NCBI RefSeq assembly: GCF_001583495.1
Contig: NZ_LQAQ01000093.1
Span: forward strand, 434,001 to 498,000
Origin: Flammeovirga sp. SJP92
GTDB lineage: Bacteria; Bacteroidota; Bacteroidia; Cytophagales; Flammeovirgaceae
Length of the DNA: 64,000 nucleotides
Direction: 5' to 3'
Position 1 is the first letter of the stretch, and every line of letters begins with the position of its first letter. Under the pieces are notes generated by a model, which saw only the letters and a list, made by a program, of their open reading frames with translations, was not told where the DNA came from and made no database searches. The position numbers and the translations under genes are program-made. Shown in pieces: positions 53,066 to 62,764 of the stretch.

Positions 53066-53581
53066 ATGCGACATATTTCCTTTTTTTCTATTCTTTGTTT
53101 ATTAATTTTTTCTTGTGAAAAAAAGCAAGTTTCATTGGTTTCTGAAGATCTCACTTCAAAAGTGATTAAACCCAGTGAAACTCCTCAACTTAGTTTCAAA
53201 GAGAAATATTATGTGGCGGCGTATTCTGATTTATATTATCAGGAAGGCAACGATAAATTTCAGTGTACCGTGATTTTGAGTTTAAGAAATGTAAGTACCA
53301 CAGACACACTTTATTTCACAACTGCCGATTATTATGACAGCAACGGAAAACTCCTTCGAAATTACTTAAAGGGTGAAACTCTAGAGTTGAAGCCGTTAGA
53401 ATCTGCTGAGTACATTGTAGAGAAAAGAGAAAGTTTAGGAGGTGTAGGAGCCAATTTTATTGTAGAATATGGCACAACCTCCACTCCAAAAAACAAAGCA
53501 TTAATTGAAGCAATCAATATTGGCAACTTCAGCCAGCACGGCTTTTCTTTCAAATCAAGAGCTATTTTGATTAATGAATAA
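53066..53581 (+). CDS. DUF3124 lipoprotein
   Basis: 171 residues with a lipoprotein signal (LLIFSC, lipid-attached Cys17). The DUF3124 domain is clear: YYVAAYSDLYYQEGNDKFQC, then ILSLRNVSTTDTLYFTTADYYDS and GGVGANFIVEYGT. The domain closes with EAINIGNFSQHGFSFKSRA. It is a beta-rich domain of unknown function that occurs mainly in envelope lipoproteins. No operon partner is evident. Confidence 0.88.
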   Translation: MRHISFFSILCLLIFSCEKKQVSLVSEDLTSKVIKPSETPQLSFKEKYYVAAYSDLYYQEGNDKFQCTVILSLRNVSTTDTLYFTTADYYDSNGKLLRNYLKGETLELKPLESAEYIVEKRESLGGVGANFIVEYGTTSTPKNKALIEAINIGNFSQHGFSFKSRAILINE

Positions 53582-53706
53582 GTCAATCTTATTTCACAAA
53601 ATCACTCCTTTTCAAATCCATCAAAATATTTATTCTTTTTTCTCTCAACACTGCAACCTACTGACTTTAAATAGCGTATCACAAGCTCTCAATATATTCA
53701 TATAAA

Positions 53707-54654
53707 ATGGCAAGTGATAAATTTGTTCTTTTAGGAACAGAAATCAAGAAAGGTAAAGGTGCTGTCCTTGAGCTTGAAGTGGCTAAACTACATACACGCA
53801 ATAGTTTGAAAGTGCCTGTAATTGTTGAAAGAGGAAAAAAAGACGGTCCCGTACTTTTACTCTTGGGAGGTGTGCATGGTGATGAATCCAATGGTGTTGC
53901 TATAGTTCGTGATATTATCAGAAAGAAATACCACAAACCTAAAAGCGGTACTGTGATTTGTATCCCAGTGTTCAACGTTTTTGGCTATCTCAATTTAACG
54001 CGGGCTTTTCCTGATGGCAGAGACCTCAATAGAATGTTTCCGGGAACAAAAAATGGTTCTTTGGCAAGTCAGTTTGCCTATACTTTCACTAAAGAAATTG
54101 CCCCTGTAGTAGATTATGTAGTGGACTTCCATACTGGAGGTGCTGACCGAAGCAACTTCCCTAACATCAGGTGTGATTTTAATGAAAAGGAAGAATTTGA
54201 ATTGGCCAAAGCATTTGGAGCGCCTTATGTTATGCATTCAAAATATATTCATAAATCCATCCGTGAAACAATCCATAAAATGGGTAAACCTATCATTCTT
54301 TTTGAAGGTGGAAAATCGCTTCATTTGGAAAATGATGTCATCGATATAGGTGTCAATGGTGCTTTGAATGTTATGAAATACCTCAAAATGCACGAAGGTG
54401 AACCTGAGTTCAAGCAAGGTCCTATTTATATCAAAAAAAGTAAATGGTTAAGAGCGCCTTATTCAGGGATTTTTGAATCTACAGTGAAAAATGGGGAGCA
54501 AGTCACCAAGAAACAATTGATTGGTAGAATTTCTGACCCTTTTGGAGAGTTTGAAAAGAAAATTTACGCTCCTTCTAATTCTGCAATTTTTGGATTAAAT
54601 ACTGCTCCAAACGTCAATAAGGGAGATGCTATTTTTCATGTAAGCGTGAAGTAG
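53707..54654 (+). CDS. Succinylglutamate desuccinylase/aspartoacylase-family zinc deacylase
   Basis: 315 residues. The zinc site is His57 and Glu60 in LLGGVHGDESNG and His142 in VVDFHTGGADRSN. RDLNRMFPG near 105 binds the substrate carboxylate. A C-terminal beta-rich part starts at about 225 with KKSKWLRAPYSGIFES. The family removes N-acyl groups from amino acids or acts on related amides. Members of this subgroup often neighbour RimK-type ligases, but none is present here. A cytoplasmic location is likely, as no signal peptide is seen. Confidence 0.87.
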   Translation: MASDKFVLLGTEIKKGKGAVLELEVAKLHTRNSLKVPVIVERGKKDGPVLLLLGGVHGDESNGVAIVRDIIRKKYHKPKSGTVICIPVFNVFGYLNLTRAFPDGRDLNRMFPGTKNGSLASQFAYTFTKEIAPVVDYVVDFHTGGADRSNFPNIRCDFNEKEEFELAKAFGAPYVMHSKYIHKSIRETIHKMGKPIILFEGGKSLHLENDVIDIGVNGALNVMKYLKMHEGEPEFKQGPIYIKKSKWLRAPYSGIFESTVKNGEQVTKKQLIGRISDPFGEFEKKIYAPSNSAIFGLNTAPNVNKGDAIFHVSVK

Positions 54655-54803
54655 TTTTTGAAAGAAAAAATGGTTCTATATCACAGGTGTTAAGACAATA
54701 ACTGTCACTTGTATCTCTATTTTGAGGGAGTACGTTGGTTCGAAAGTCGGGAATTTCCCCGATTGTTAGATACAAATACAGGCTTAACACTTGCACTAGA
54801 AAG

Positions 54804-54918
54804 GGGAAACTCTTTCCCCTATACATGGGAAAGGGTTTCCCATATAGAGGGGACACCTTTTCCCATTACTATGAGACAACCTTTCCCATAAGTATGGGAC
54901 CACTCCTTCTTGTAGATC
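54804..54918. repeat. Tandem array of 23-bp units (GGGAnA...TTTCCCAT)
   Basis: Four contiguous units of exactly 23 bases start at 54804, 54827, 54850 and 54873, each with the plan GGGAnAnCnTTTCCCATAnnTAT. A fifth, decayed unit runs from 54896 to 54918. Most units contain GGGAAA and TTTCCC as a small dyad, and a related near-palindrome TCGGGAATTTCCCCGA stands alone at 54747-54762. The array lies in a 500-base gap. The decamer TGCACTAGA-type motif repeats on either side (54792-54800, 54928-54936). The rest of the gap, to 55154, shows nothing. Confidence 0.75.
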
Positions 54919-55154
54919 CAAAAAGCATTGCACTAGACAACCCCAGCACCTTTATTAGTATTACACGATGAAAACGATAACTGACAAGAGAAAAGCGTAA
55001 AAAAATGGTAGCCAAACATTATGCATGAATGGCTACACGAGATAGTTTATTAATAAACTTCTCAATATCTTCTATATATAAGAACATACTTGAAACATGG
55101 TAATTTTCTTACCATATTGATAGGTTCCGCGACAGAAACATACAGGAAACTTTT

Positions 55155-56762
55155 TTAATTCGTCGCCTTATAAGCTATTGAAATCGTATTATCAGAAAAC
55201 TGTTCGATGACATGTTGTGCAAAACCTTTTCCGGCTTCTCTATATACGTTATAAACGGCATCCATTCCTTCCGATTTCAATTGTTCAATCTGATCAGAAT
55301 ATTCAACAATTGCAGCTGTTTTCCCTCTAAAATTCAAATGCTTCAGCTGTCTAAAAGCTAGGTCGTTGGAATGATGGTGAGGCATGGCAAATAAAATCAT
55401 TTCAAATTGATTAATATCTCTGATTCTATGCCAGAAATCCCAATCAATGGCATCACCTAAAATAGCTCTTCTGCCTTCTTCCAACTGAGACTCAACAGCT
55501 CCTTCTTTCACATCTACACCCAATACCTGCCCTTCGTAAACTTTATTGATTTCATCATAAATACCTGTACCAATACGCCCCATTCCTAAAATCAAAATCT
55601 TTGATTTTCCAGTTTTCAGCATCTGATCCATTTTATTCAAACGGCTGTTCTCCTTCTTTATTTTAGCCAATAATTGATACACTTCATTACTCCAATTATT
55701 GATAGGAGAAGCAATGATAAATGATAGAGATACGGCAACAGCAATACTCACTAGAAGCTCACCTGAAATCCATCCAAACTTATAGCCGAGTCCCCCTACA
55801 ATCAATCCAAACTCACTATAATTCATCAGAGTTAAGGCACTGAAAACAGATGTTCTTACTCTAAAATTGAATAGGTCGAAGATTCTGAAATACAGCCAGC
55901 CTTTTAAAGGCAACAATAAAACAAGAACAAATGCAAAGATAATTGCAGATGTACTTAATGAAGTTGACAGACCAATATCTAAGAAGAAGCAAACCAGCAA
56001 TAGTTCTTTGATGTTGAATAAAGACTTTGACAATTCAGATGCTTTGGGATGACCTGATAGCAATACCCCAATAATCAATGCTCCTAAATCAGGCTTTAAA
56101 CCTGCTTCTGCAAACAGTCCTGATCCCATTACAAAACACATGAAAATGCCGAATATCACCAACATTTCACCGTGCTCAACAATATCCATCACTTTATAAA
56201 ACAGCGGTCTTAACAGCGGTAATCCAAATAGTAAAAAGGCCCAGATTTCAGGCACTTTCCCTGTACTAATCGTCATAAAAACTACCGCAAATATATCTTG
56301 CATTACAAGTACACCAATAGACAAAGCACCATAAATGGCATTCATCACCCCTTTTTCCTGAAGGGTTTTAATAGCGAAAACAGTACTTGAAAATGATAAC
56401 GCAAAAGCTACTAATAGCAGTTCTACATAACCTAATGATGCTAGTAATGATATTCCCATTATTTGAAGTCCCCACAGTGCAAGAAAGAAATAAAGGGTAG
56501 TCCCAAGGTTATGAATTAAAGCACTCAACCAAATATGCTTTCCAATCAGCATTTTGATATCTAATTTCAACCCAATTGTAAAAAGCAAAAGGGTCACTCC
56601 CGTATCTGCTAGCCACTGAATGATTTCATTGCTTTCCACACCAAAAGCATGCAATGCAAAACCTGCAATCAGGAAGCCTACTAAAGGAGGAAATTTTGAT
56701 TTGAAGGCAATGAAACCTGTTACAAAAGTAGTGAGTATGATTAGTATAATCTCTTCGGTCAT
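55155..56762 (-). CDS. KefB-type potassium/proton antiporter (CPA2 family) with TrkA-N domain
   Basis: 535 residues. About 12 membrane helices fill residues 1-370, with VGFLIAGFALHAFGVES and GVTLLLFTIGLKLDIKML typical of the CPA2 exchanger. A cytoplasmic TrkA-N nucleotide-binding domain (about 390-510) carries the Rossmann motif ILILGMGRIGTGIYDEI, and GVDVKEGAVESQLEEGRRAILGD follows. Such proteins exchange potassium or sodium for protons and are gated by a nucleotide or thiol ligand. A -7-like box and a 12-bp inverted repeat precede it. Confidence 0.9.
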   Translation of the reverse strand: MTEEIILIILTTFVTGFIAFKSKFPPLVGFLIAGFALHAFGVESNEIIQWLADTGVTLLLFTIGLKLDIKMLIGKHIWLSALIHNLGTTLYFFLALWGLQIMGISLLASLGYVELLLVAFALSFSSTVFAIKTLQEKGVMNAIYGALSIGVLVMQDIFAVVFMTISTGKVPEIWAFLLFGLPLLRPLFYKVMDIVEHGEMLVIFGIFMCFVMGSGLFAEAGLKPDLGALIIGVLLSGHPKASELSKSLFNIKELLLVCFFLDIGLSTSLSTSAIIFAFVLVLLLPLKGWLYFRIFDLFNFRVRTSVFSALTLMNYSEFGLIVGGLGYKFGWISGELLVSIAVAVSLSFIIASPINNWSNEVYQLLAKIKKENSRLNKMDQMLKTGKSKILILGMGRIGTGIYDEINKVYEGQVLGVDVKEGAVESQLEEGRRAILGDAIDWDFWHRIRDINQFEMILFAMPHHHSNDLAFRQLKHLNFRGKTAAIVEYSDQIEQLKSEGMDAVYNVYREAGKGFAQHVIEQFSDNTISIAYKATN

Positions 56763-56893
56763 ATAACGTCTTTAGTTTTGACAGTTGGTTACTGTATGTT
56801 GTTAATCAATCGCATTCTTATTGCGGAAATAAATTAAGCATATAAAATGATTTATGAGAGTATTGAGCCGTTAAAATTGCTTATGTGCATTAA

Positions 56894-56981
56894 TTATAAG
56901 TACTAGAACAAAAATAATTGATCGTTTTTTAAAGGAAGTAATTGCAATTAGTATTCAATACGTTTGACTTAGTACTTATAA
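56894..56981. repeat. 12-bp perfect inverted repeat around the antiporter promoter
   Basis: TTATAAGTACTA (56894-56905) and TAGTACTTATAA (56970-56981) are exact reverse complements with 64 bases between them. That spacer holds the perfect palindrome TAATTGCAATTA (56939-56950) and the -7 box at 56909-56916. Either a looping operator pair or a small mobile element with terminal repeats would fit. The remainder of the 362-base gap has only the iolE terminator. Confidence 0.55.
56909..56916 (-). promoter_or_regulatory. Predicted -7 promoter element of the antiporter gene
   Basis: On the minus strand this reads TATTTTTG, matching TAnnTTTG. The start point near 56902 would fall inside the left arm of the inverted repeat. 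The leader would be about 140 bases. Confidence 0.4.
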
Positions 56982-57015
56982 AAAACTCCCCACAAGAAAA
57001 ATTCTAGTGAGGAGT
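56979..57015 (-). terminator. Terminator after iolE
   Basis: On the minus strand ACTCCTCAC (57015-57007) pairs with GTGGGGAGT (56993-56985) with one mismatch, followed by six T. It ends the operon that runs from 64 kb. Confidence 0.8.
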
Positions 57016-57124
57016 CCAATATAATCATACACAATAAGTCATCATCGTAATGACGCTAAACCCGTAATTAATATAATACAGTGTATTCAGTTTGAGTGTA
57101 AAAAGTGTTTAGTGCAATCAGATA

Positions 57125-58036
57125 TTAGATACCTGTTACTTTTCTGATGTACTCTCTACCCATTTTAGCATATTTCAAAGGGTAAGCGTTAGCAGGATTC
57201 TGTTCTGCTTCAACCACTAACCAACCTTCGAAATTATTTTCAGCTAATGTTTCAAAAATAGGTTCAAAGTCAATGCAACCTTCTTCATCACCAGGAACCG
57301 TGAAAATGCCCTCTTCAATTGATTCTTTGAATGACATTCCTTGCTCATCTGACTGATTCATGATTGGTTGACGAATATTTTTCAGGTGAACGTGTTTGAT
57401 ACGATGTGCATAGTCCATCGCCATTTCTAATGGATCTCCACCTGCAAAACGAATGTGTCCTGTATCAAATAATAAATGAACAAATGCTGGGTTTGTCATT
57501 TCCATCAAACGGTCTACTTCAGGTCTTGTCATCACACCTGTTCCCATATGATGGTGATAGCATAAGTTCATACCATTGTCAGTAGCAATTTTACCAATGT
57601 GGTTCAATCCGTCTGCCAATGCTTGCCATTGCTCATCATTAAATACAGCTTTGTTGGCTTTCAATGCGATAGGCTGTTGATGTGAGGAGCCCCCTAATTC
57701 AGCAACAACTATATCCGTTCCCCCCATAGACTTGATAAACTCTAATGATTTATTAAAGTCCTCTACCGTTTTATCATACATATCTTTGATGGTAAAGTAG
57801 GTACTTGTCCAAGGTTCAGAAACACGAAGTCCTCTAATGTCTAAAGCATATTTCAATACTTCAGGGTCCTTAGGGTATTTGTGCCCCACACTACAACCTT
57901 CATAGCCAGCCAAAGCCATTTCAGATACACATTGTTCAAATGGAATTCCAATATCGATGTCTAAAAAGTCATCGTTCCACCATGATGTAGGAGTAATTCC
58001 TATATATACTTTTTCTTTATTGAATGGAGTTTTCAT
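57125..58036 (-). CDS. iolE: Inosose dehydratase (IolE-type)
   Basis: 303 residues, a TIM-barrel enzyme of the xylose-isomerase-like group. The head GITPTSWWNDDFLDIDIG, the stretch NLCYHHHMGTGVMTRPEVDRLM and the tail IKHVHLKNIRQ...FTVPGDEEGCIDFEPIFE with GWLVVEAEQNPANAYPLKYA follow the Bacillus IolE sequence closely. IolE removes water from 2-keto-myo-inositol (scyllo-inosose) in inositol catabolism. It ends an operon starting with an FG-GAP protein and two glucosidases, 8 bases after the GH63-like gene. No other iol gene is in the window, so a related keto-sugar substrate is possible. Confidence 0.82.
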   Translation of the reverse strand: MKTPFNKEKVYIGITPTSWWNDDFLDIDIGIPFEQCVSEMALAGYEGCSVGHKYPKDPEVLKYALDIRGLRVSEPWTSTYFTIKDMYDKTVEDFNKSLEFIKSMGGTDIVVAELGGSSHQQPIALKANKAVFNDEQWQALADGLNHIGKIATDNGMNLCYHHHMGTGVMTRPEVDRLMEMTNPAFVHLLFDTGHIRFAGGDPLEMAMDYAHRIKHVHLKNIRQPIMNQSDEQGMSFKESIEEGIFTVPGDEEGCIDFEPIFETLAENNFEGWLVVEAEQNPANAYPLKYAKMGREYIRKVTGI

Positions 58037-58044
58037 TGTTTTCG

Positions 58045-60744
58045 TTATTTAAGAGTTTGAAGTAATTCAGCGACCAGACCTGTCCAGCCTGTTTGATGTG
58101 ATGCACCGATACCTGCACCGATATCACCATGGAAATATTCATAGAAAAGAATATTGTTGTTCCATCTTTCATCTTTTTGGAAGGTCTGATTTCCTCCAAA
58201 TACTGGACGGTTGCCATTTTGATCTTTTTCAAAAATGCCAATCAAACGCTTCGAAAGATCTTTGGCGATATCGCCAAGATGCATCATATTTCCTGACTTC
58301 GAAGGGTATTCCACTTTGAAATCTTCCCCTAAGAATTCATTGTATTTTAATAGTGTTTCAATCAATAAGAAGTTGATAGGGAACCATACAGGACCTCTCC
58401 AATTGGAGTTACCACCAAACGCTTGATTCAGAGATTCAGCTGGTGCATATTGTTCTTGCAACGTCACATTATTACGTTGTAAATCTAATGTATACGGATT
58501 GTCTTCATATACCTTTGAAATACCACGGATACCATGTGGGCTTAAGAATTCTAGCTCATCAAATACTCTTAATAGTATTTTCACGAGCCTTTCTGGATTC
58601 ACAAAGGACAAAAGCATTTTATCCTCATCACTTTTAGAAGTAGTTTTAACTTGTTCTAAAAGTTCTGGATGCTTGTCTAAGAACCAATCCAATCTCTCTT
58701 TTAAAGACTGAGCACTATGAGCTTCTAACTTTGTAAAATCAACTGTAGCTACTGGGAATAAAGCAATCACTCCTACCAACGACCTTAATTTCACTGAATG
58801 ATACTTGGTTGGCTGTTCATAAACCGTCAAGAAATCATAGTAGAACTGATCTTCATCGTCCCATAGGTTGATATTACACTCGGTTCTATTCATATTCATA
58901 GCGTCTGCTACAAATACAAAGTGTTGGAAAAACTTACTAACCAAATGTGAATATTCTGAGTGGTTCTCAAGACTCAGTACATTCGCAATGTCCATCATTT
59001 TCAGACAAAACATTCCCACCCAACTTGTACCGTCAGATTGGTTCATATTCACTCCAACACCTAATCGTTGCTCAAGGTTAGAAAGGTCACTTCTGTTGAT
59101 GATAGAGATATTATCCAAACCTAAGAATCCACCTTCAAACAAGTTGTTGTTGTCCTTATCCACTTGATTTACCCACCAAGTAAAATTCATCAAACAGTGT
59201 CTAAAAATATCCGCTAAAAAGTCAGTATCCGCTTTATCACCATTCAGTTCCTTATCTATCTCATAGATTTTCAGTGCAGCCCACGCATGTAGTGGAGGGT
59301 TGATATCACTAAATGACCATTCATAAGCAGGAATGGCACCTTTCGGCGACATGTACCACTCATGTGATAAGAAGAGTAATTGCTTCTTCGCAAACTCAAT
59401 ATCCACTCTTGAGAACACCACTGTTTGGAAACATAAATCCCAAGCAGCAAACCAAGGGTATTCCCATTTATCAGGCATCGTTAAGATGTTATCTGCATAA
59501 AAGTGGCTCCACTCTTTATTTCTATTTCTACTTTCTGGAGGTGTAGGTCCAACAGGATCTCCTTTTAACCAATCAGAAACTACATACAAGTAATACTGCT
59601 TACTCCACAACATACCTGCATAAGCTTGACGCTGGATCATCTTCTGCTCATCCGATAAAGTGGCAGGAGAAATATTTTCATAGAAAATATCTGCTTCCGC
59701 AATTCTATCTGTAAATACTTTTTCGAAAGCATCACCAAATGGAGCTTGGTTATCCATATCTGCAGTAAATCTTAAATTGATTTCTTGCGTTGCTCCGCTT
59801 TCAAGATCAAAATAATAGTAGGCACTTGATTTAGATCCTTTCAATTCAGGATTCACCGATTCAGTACCATAAATCAAATGATCATTGATACCATCTTTAG
59901 GATACTGTGTTTTATTTTCAGAATTGAAAAGCTTCTGATTGTTGGTCTCATTATCTACAAAGAACAGTTTCTCAGGGTTTTCACAGTACAAAGCCATTTC
60001 GTCTGTGCTTCCATCCGCATCAGAACTCGCTTTTAATACACCAATATTCCCTTGTGTAGCACCTTCAATCACTGGTGTTTTTACATCAAAAAACCATGAC
60101 CAAGTATTTCTAAACCATAAGGTTGGCAAAAGGTGAATTGGTGCTTTATCAGGACCATGATTCGTTACTTTTATCTTTACCAATACATCTGTTGGAGATG
60201 ATTTCGCATACTCCACTTGTACATCAAAGTAACGGTCTTCATCAAAAATACCTGTATCAATCAGCTCATACTCCATAGAGTGAGGAAACTGCTTTCGTCT
60301 CGCATTTTCATCCACTAAATCTTGATAAGGAAATGCCTTTTGAGGGTATTTATACAACCACTTCATATAACTATGAGTAGGTGTATTATCTTGATAGAAA
60401 TAATATTCTTTTACATCCTCTCCATGGTTCCCTTCACTGTTGGTCAGGCCAAACAATCTTTCTTTCAGAATAGGATCATTACCATTCCAAAGACTTAAGG
60501 CAAAACATAGTTTCTGTTTTGGATCTGAAATCCCTGCCAATCCATCTTCCCCCCAGCGGTAAGCTCTTGACCTTGCCTGATCATGCGGAAAGTAATCCCA
60601 AGCATTACCATCAGAACTATAATCTTCTCTTACAGTTCCCCATTGACGTTCGGATAAATATGGTCCCCACTCCAACCAATCTTCATGATCTTGTTTATTG
60701 GAGTAGGCTTTTGCTAGTCTTTCTTGTTCTTTATTTAATGTCAT
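58045..60744 (-). CDS. GH63-like glucosidase (MGH1-type)
   Basis: 899 residues, no signal peptide, so cytoplasmic. The head DWLEWGPYLSERQWGTVREDYS with WDYFPHDQARSRAYRWGEDG is the hallmark of a bacterial GH63-related group. Further landmarks are WEYPWFAAWDLCFQ near 437 and FGGNSNWRGPVWFPINFLLI near 775, which are (alpha/alpha)6-barrel motifs. Family members release glucose from alpha-glucosides; shorter relatives hydrolyse mannosyl- or glucosylglycerate. Its start overlaps the stop of the debranching gene by four bases and iolE follows after 8 bases. The substrate is inferred, not shown. Confidence 0.82.
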   Translation of the reverse strand: MTLNKEQERLAKAYSNKQDHEDWLEWGPYLSERQWGTVREDYSSDGNAWDYFPHDQARSRAYRWGEDGLAGISDPKQKLCFALSLWNGNDPILKERLFGLTNSEGNHGEDVKEYYFYQDNTPTHSYMKWLYKYPQKAFPYQDLVDENARRKQFPHSMEYELIDTGIFDEDRYFDVQVEYAKSSPTDVLVKIKVTNHGPDKAPIHLLPTLWFRNTWSWFFDVKTPVIEGATQGNIGVLKASSDADGSTDEMALYCENPEKLFFVDNETNNQKLFNSENKTQYPKDGINDHLIYGTESVNPELKGSKSSAYYYFDLESGATQEINLRFTADMDNQAPFGDAFEKVFTDRIAEADIFYENISPATLSDEQKMIQRQAYAGMLWSKQYYLYVVSDWLKGDPVGPTPPESRNRNKEWSHFYADNILTMPDKWEYPWFAAWDLCFQTVVFSRVDIEFAKKQLLFLSHEWYMSPKGAIPAYEWSFSDINPPLHAWAALKIYEIDKELNGDKADTDFLADIFRHCLMNFTWWVNQVDKDNNNLFEGGFLGLDNISIINRSDLSNLEQRLGVGVNMNQSDGTSWVGMFCLKMMDIANVLSLENHSEYSHLVSKFFQHFVFVADAMNMNRTECNINLWDDEDQFYYDFLTVYEQPTKYHSVKLRSLVGVIALFPVATVDFTKLEAHSAQSLKERLDWFLDKHPELLEQVKTTSKSDEDKMLLSFVNPERLVKILLRVFDELEFLSPHGIRGISKVYEDNPYTLDLQRNNVTLQEQYAPAESLNQAFGGNSNWRGPVWFPINFLLIETLLKYNEFLGEDFKVEYPSKSGNMMHLGDIAKDLSKRLIGIFEKDQNGNRPVFGGNQTFQKDERWNNNILFYEYFHGDIGAGIGASHQTGWTGLVAELLQTLK

Positions 60745-62762
60745 GCTGATACTAAATTTTGTTGAGATTGAGACGTAGTGGTTAAGGTTTCAATAGCATG
60801 AAACGCTTCAATAATCTGCGCAACACTCCAAGCCTGTGCAATACAGCCTTTGGGTGTGAAAGGAGCATCTCCATCAAAAATTTCACTTATAGTACCCAAG
60901 CCAGATGTATTTAAATGATCTGAGATTGGCATAAGGAAATCATAGGCTCTGTCCTTATCTTGATAAACTTTTAGATGTGCTCTTACAAATGGTCCCAACA
61001 ACCACCCCCAAACAGTACCTTGATGATAGGCACTGTCTCGGTGGAATTGATCACCTCCATAGAAACCAATAAATTCCTTTTCAAAAGGAGCCAATGAACG
61101 AAGCCCAAAAGAAGTGAGTAAATGCTCGGCAGAGACATCTACCACTTTCTTTTGTTGTTCTTCGTTCAATGGAGTATCTGGTAAAGAAACAGCAAATAGT
61201 TGGTTGGGTCTAAGTAAATCTTCATGTCCATTTGGACCATCTAATACATCAAAAAGGTATTGCTTGTCTTCATTCCAGAAACGTTGAAACCCTTGTTTGA
61301 TATTATCAGCTAATGTATTGTAAGTTGATTCTTGGTCATTTAAAAGCTTTGCAAAACGATCCATCACACAAATGGCATTGTACCAAAGTGCATTGACTTC
61401 AACGGGCTTCCCAATTCTTGGTGTTACAACGTGATCTCCCACTTTTGCATCCATCCAAGTCAATTGGACGCCATCTTGACCGCCACTTAATAAGTGATCT
61501 TGAGGGTCCATTTTGATATTATACCTTGTACCTTGAATATGCCAATGCACCACATCCTGCAACTTTGGATATAGCTCTTTAATCAGTGCTAAATCTGAGG
61601 TCTTTTCATAGTAATTATGAATAGCTTGAAAATACCAAAGTGTAGCATCAATGGTATTGTACTCAGGTGTGTCGCTTACATCAGGAAAACGGTTCGGTAA
61701 CATTCCTTCATTAAGATATAAAGCAAATGTCTTCAGAATTTTTGATGCATCATCAAACCTTCCTGTCTCTAATGTCAAGCCTGTAAGGCTGATCATTGTA
61801 TCTCTGCCCCAATCTTCAAACCAATGGTAACCTGCAATGACACTTCTGCCATTTTGATCATTTTGGCTCACTCTATTGACCACAAACTGATCTGAAGCTA
61901 AAACCAATTGTTTCATCCAGTCAGAAACCTGATTTTTCTTAAGCTTTTGTGTTTTCAACCACTTCTTCACCACCGCTTCATCTCTTTGAACTCTTTCAGA
62001 AAGTTCATTTCCATCAGCCGTTGCATTTTCTTCTGTAGAAGCTACAAAAGTGATGCGTTGACCTTTTGAAAGCTGAAGTTGAAAAGTAGCAGGGTGTACG
62101 TGTGAATCCGTATCATTCAACCCTCTTTTCAGTTCTTCTTCTAAATGAAAATTCTGATACAATTCATTGAAAATAGTACAAGAACTGTTTTCCAGCTTTA
62201 AGAAAAGCGGTAAATCAGAAGAATTATTGGAAGTGATTTTTACACCTGATGGAATAGCTGAAACATTCACAGGCCATTCCACTTGTCCTGTATTATGAAA
62301 AATTCTGTTGTCTACAATTGCACTGATTTGGAGTTCAACCACTTCATCCGCTTCAAGTACTTCATAAGACACATACGTTGTATTTTCTCCATATTTCATC
62401 CATACTTTCTTTTCTATCAAAGCATCCGCACAAGCATATTGCCAGGTCGGGATCGAGCTTTCAAGAGCGAAAGTCTGAATGTTTTTATACCCCTCTGGGG
62501 CTACGGCACCGTTTTGCCATCTATTGGAAGTCAATGCAAAGGCTGTCCCTCTGTATGTAATTGTTTCTTCCAACTTGGCAAGCATTAATCGACGGTCTAT
62601 TGGCGGTCTTAAAGAAGACACCAAAAGCCCGTGGTATCCACGAGTAAGTGAACCGGCTACTGTTCCTGAACAGTAGCCGCCAATACCATTTGTCACTAGA
62701 AACTCTCTTTCTTCAGCCGTTTCTAGACTTCCGGTAATGTCACGTCCGAAGTGAACCGCCAT
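60741..62762 (-). CDS. Glycogen-debranching-type amylo-alpha-1,6-glucosidase (GH133-like)
   Basis: 673 residues, cytoplasmic. The N-terminal GDE_N domain shows LVTNGIGGYCSGTVAGSLTRGYHGLLVSS. The catalytic (alpha/alpha)6 barrel has GYHWFEDWGRDTMISLTGL near 318 and EGMLPNRFPDVSDTPEYNTIDATLWYFQA, the conserved acid cluster of the family. FHRDSAYHQGTVWGWLLGPF lies near 592. It cleaves alpha-1,6-glucose branches or small alpha-glucosides. It starts 2 bases after the FG-GAP gene and overlaps the GH63-like gene by 4 bases, so the enzymes are co-produced. Confidence 0.88.
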   Translation of the reverse strand: MAVHFGRDITGSLETAEEREFLVTNGIGGYCSGTVAGSLTRGYHGLLVSSLRPPIDRRLMLAKLEETITYRGTAFALTSNRWQNGAVAPEGYKNIQTFALESSIPTWQYACADALIEKKVWMKYGENTTYVSYEVLEADEVVELQISAIVDNRIFHNTGQVEWPVNVSAIPSGVKITSNNSSDLPLFLKLENSSCTIFNELYQNFHLEEELKRGLNDTDSHVHPATFQLQLSKGQRITFVASTEENATADGNELSERVQRDEAVVKKWLKTQKLKKNQVSDWMKQLVLASDQFVVNRVSQNDQNGRSVIAGYHWFEDWGRDTMISLTGLTLETGRFDDASKILKTFALYLNEGMLPNRFPDVSDTPEYNTIDATLWYFQAIHNYYEKTSDLALIKELYPKLQDVVHWHIQGTRYNIKMDPQDHLLSGGQDGVQLTWMDAKVGDHVVTPRIGKPVEVNALWYNAICVMDRFAKLLNDQESTYNTLADNIKQGFQRFWNEDKQYLFDVLDGPNGHEDLLRPNQLFAVSLPDTPLNEEQQKKVVDVSAEHLLTSFGLRSLAPFEKEFIGFYGGDQFHRDSAYHQGTVWGWLLGPFVRAHLKVYQDKDRAYDFLMPISDHLNTSGLGTISEIFDGDAPFTPKGCIAQAWSVAQIIEAFHAIETLTTTSQSQQNLVSA

Positions 62763-62764
62763 GA

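Noticed and set aside
54730-54790. tRNA-like TTCGA motif (GGTTCGAAAG)
   Set aside because: No acceptor, D or anticodon stem can be drawn around it.
54804-54918. CRISPR array
   Set aside because: The 23-base units are directly adjacent with no spacers, and no cas genes are nearby.
54629-54971. Three short overlapping reading frames across the tandem repeat (both strands)
   Set aside because: They arise from the 23-bp repeat being free of stops; the peptides are just repeats of the unit and have no start context or conserved features.
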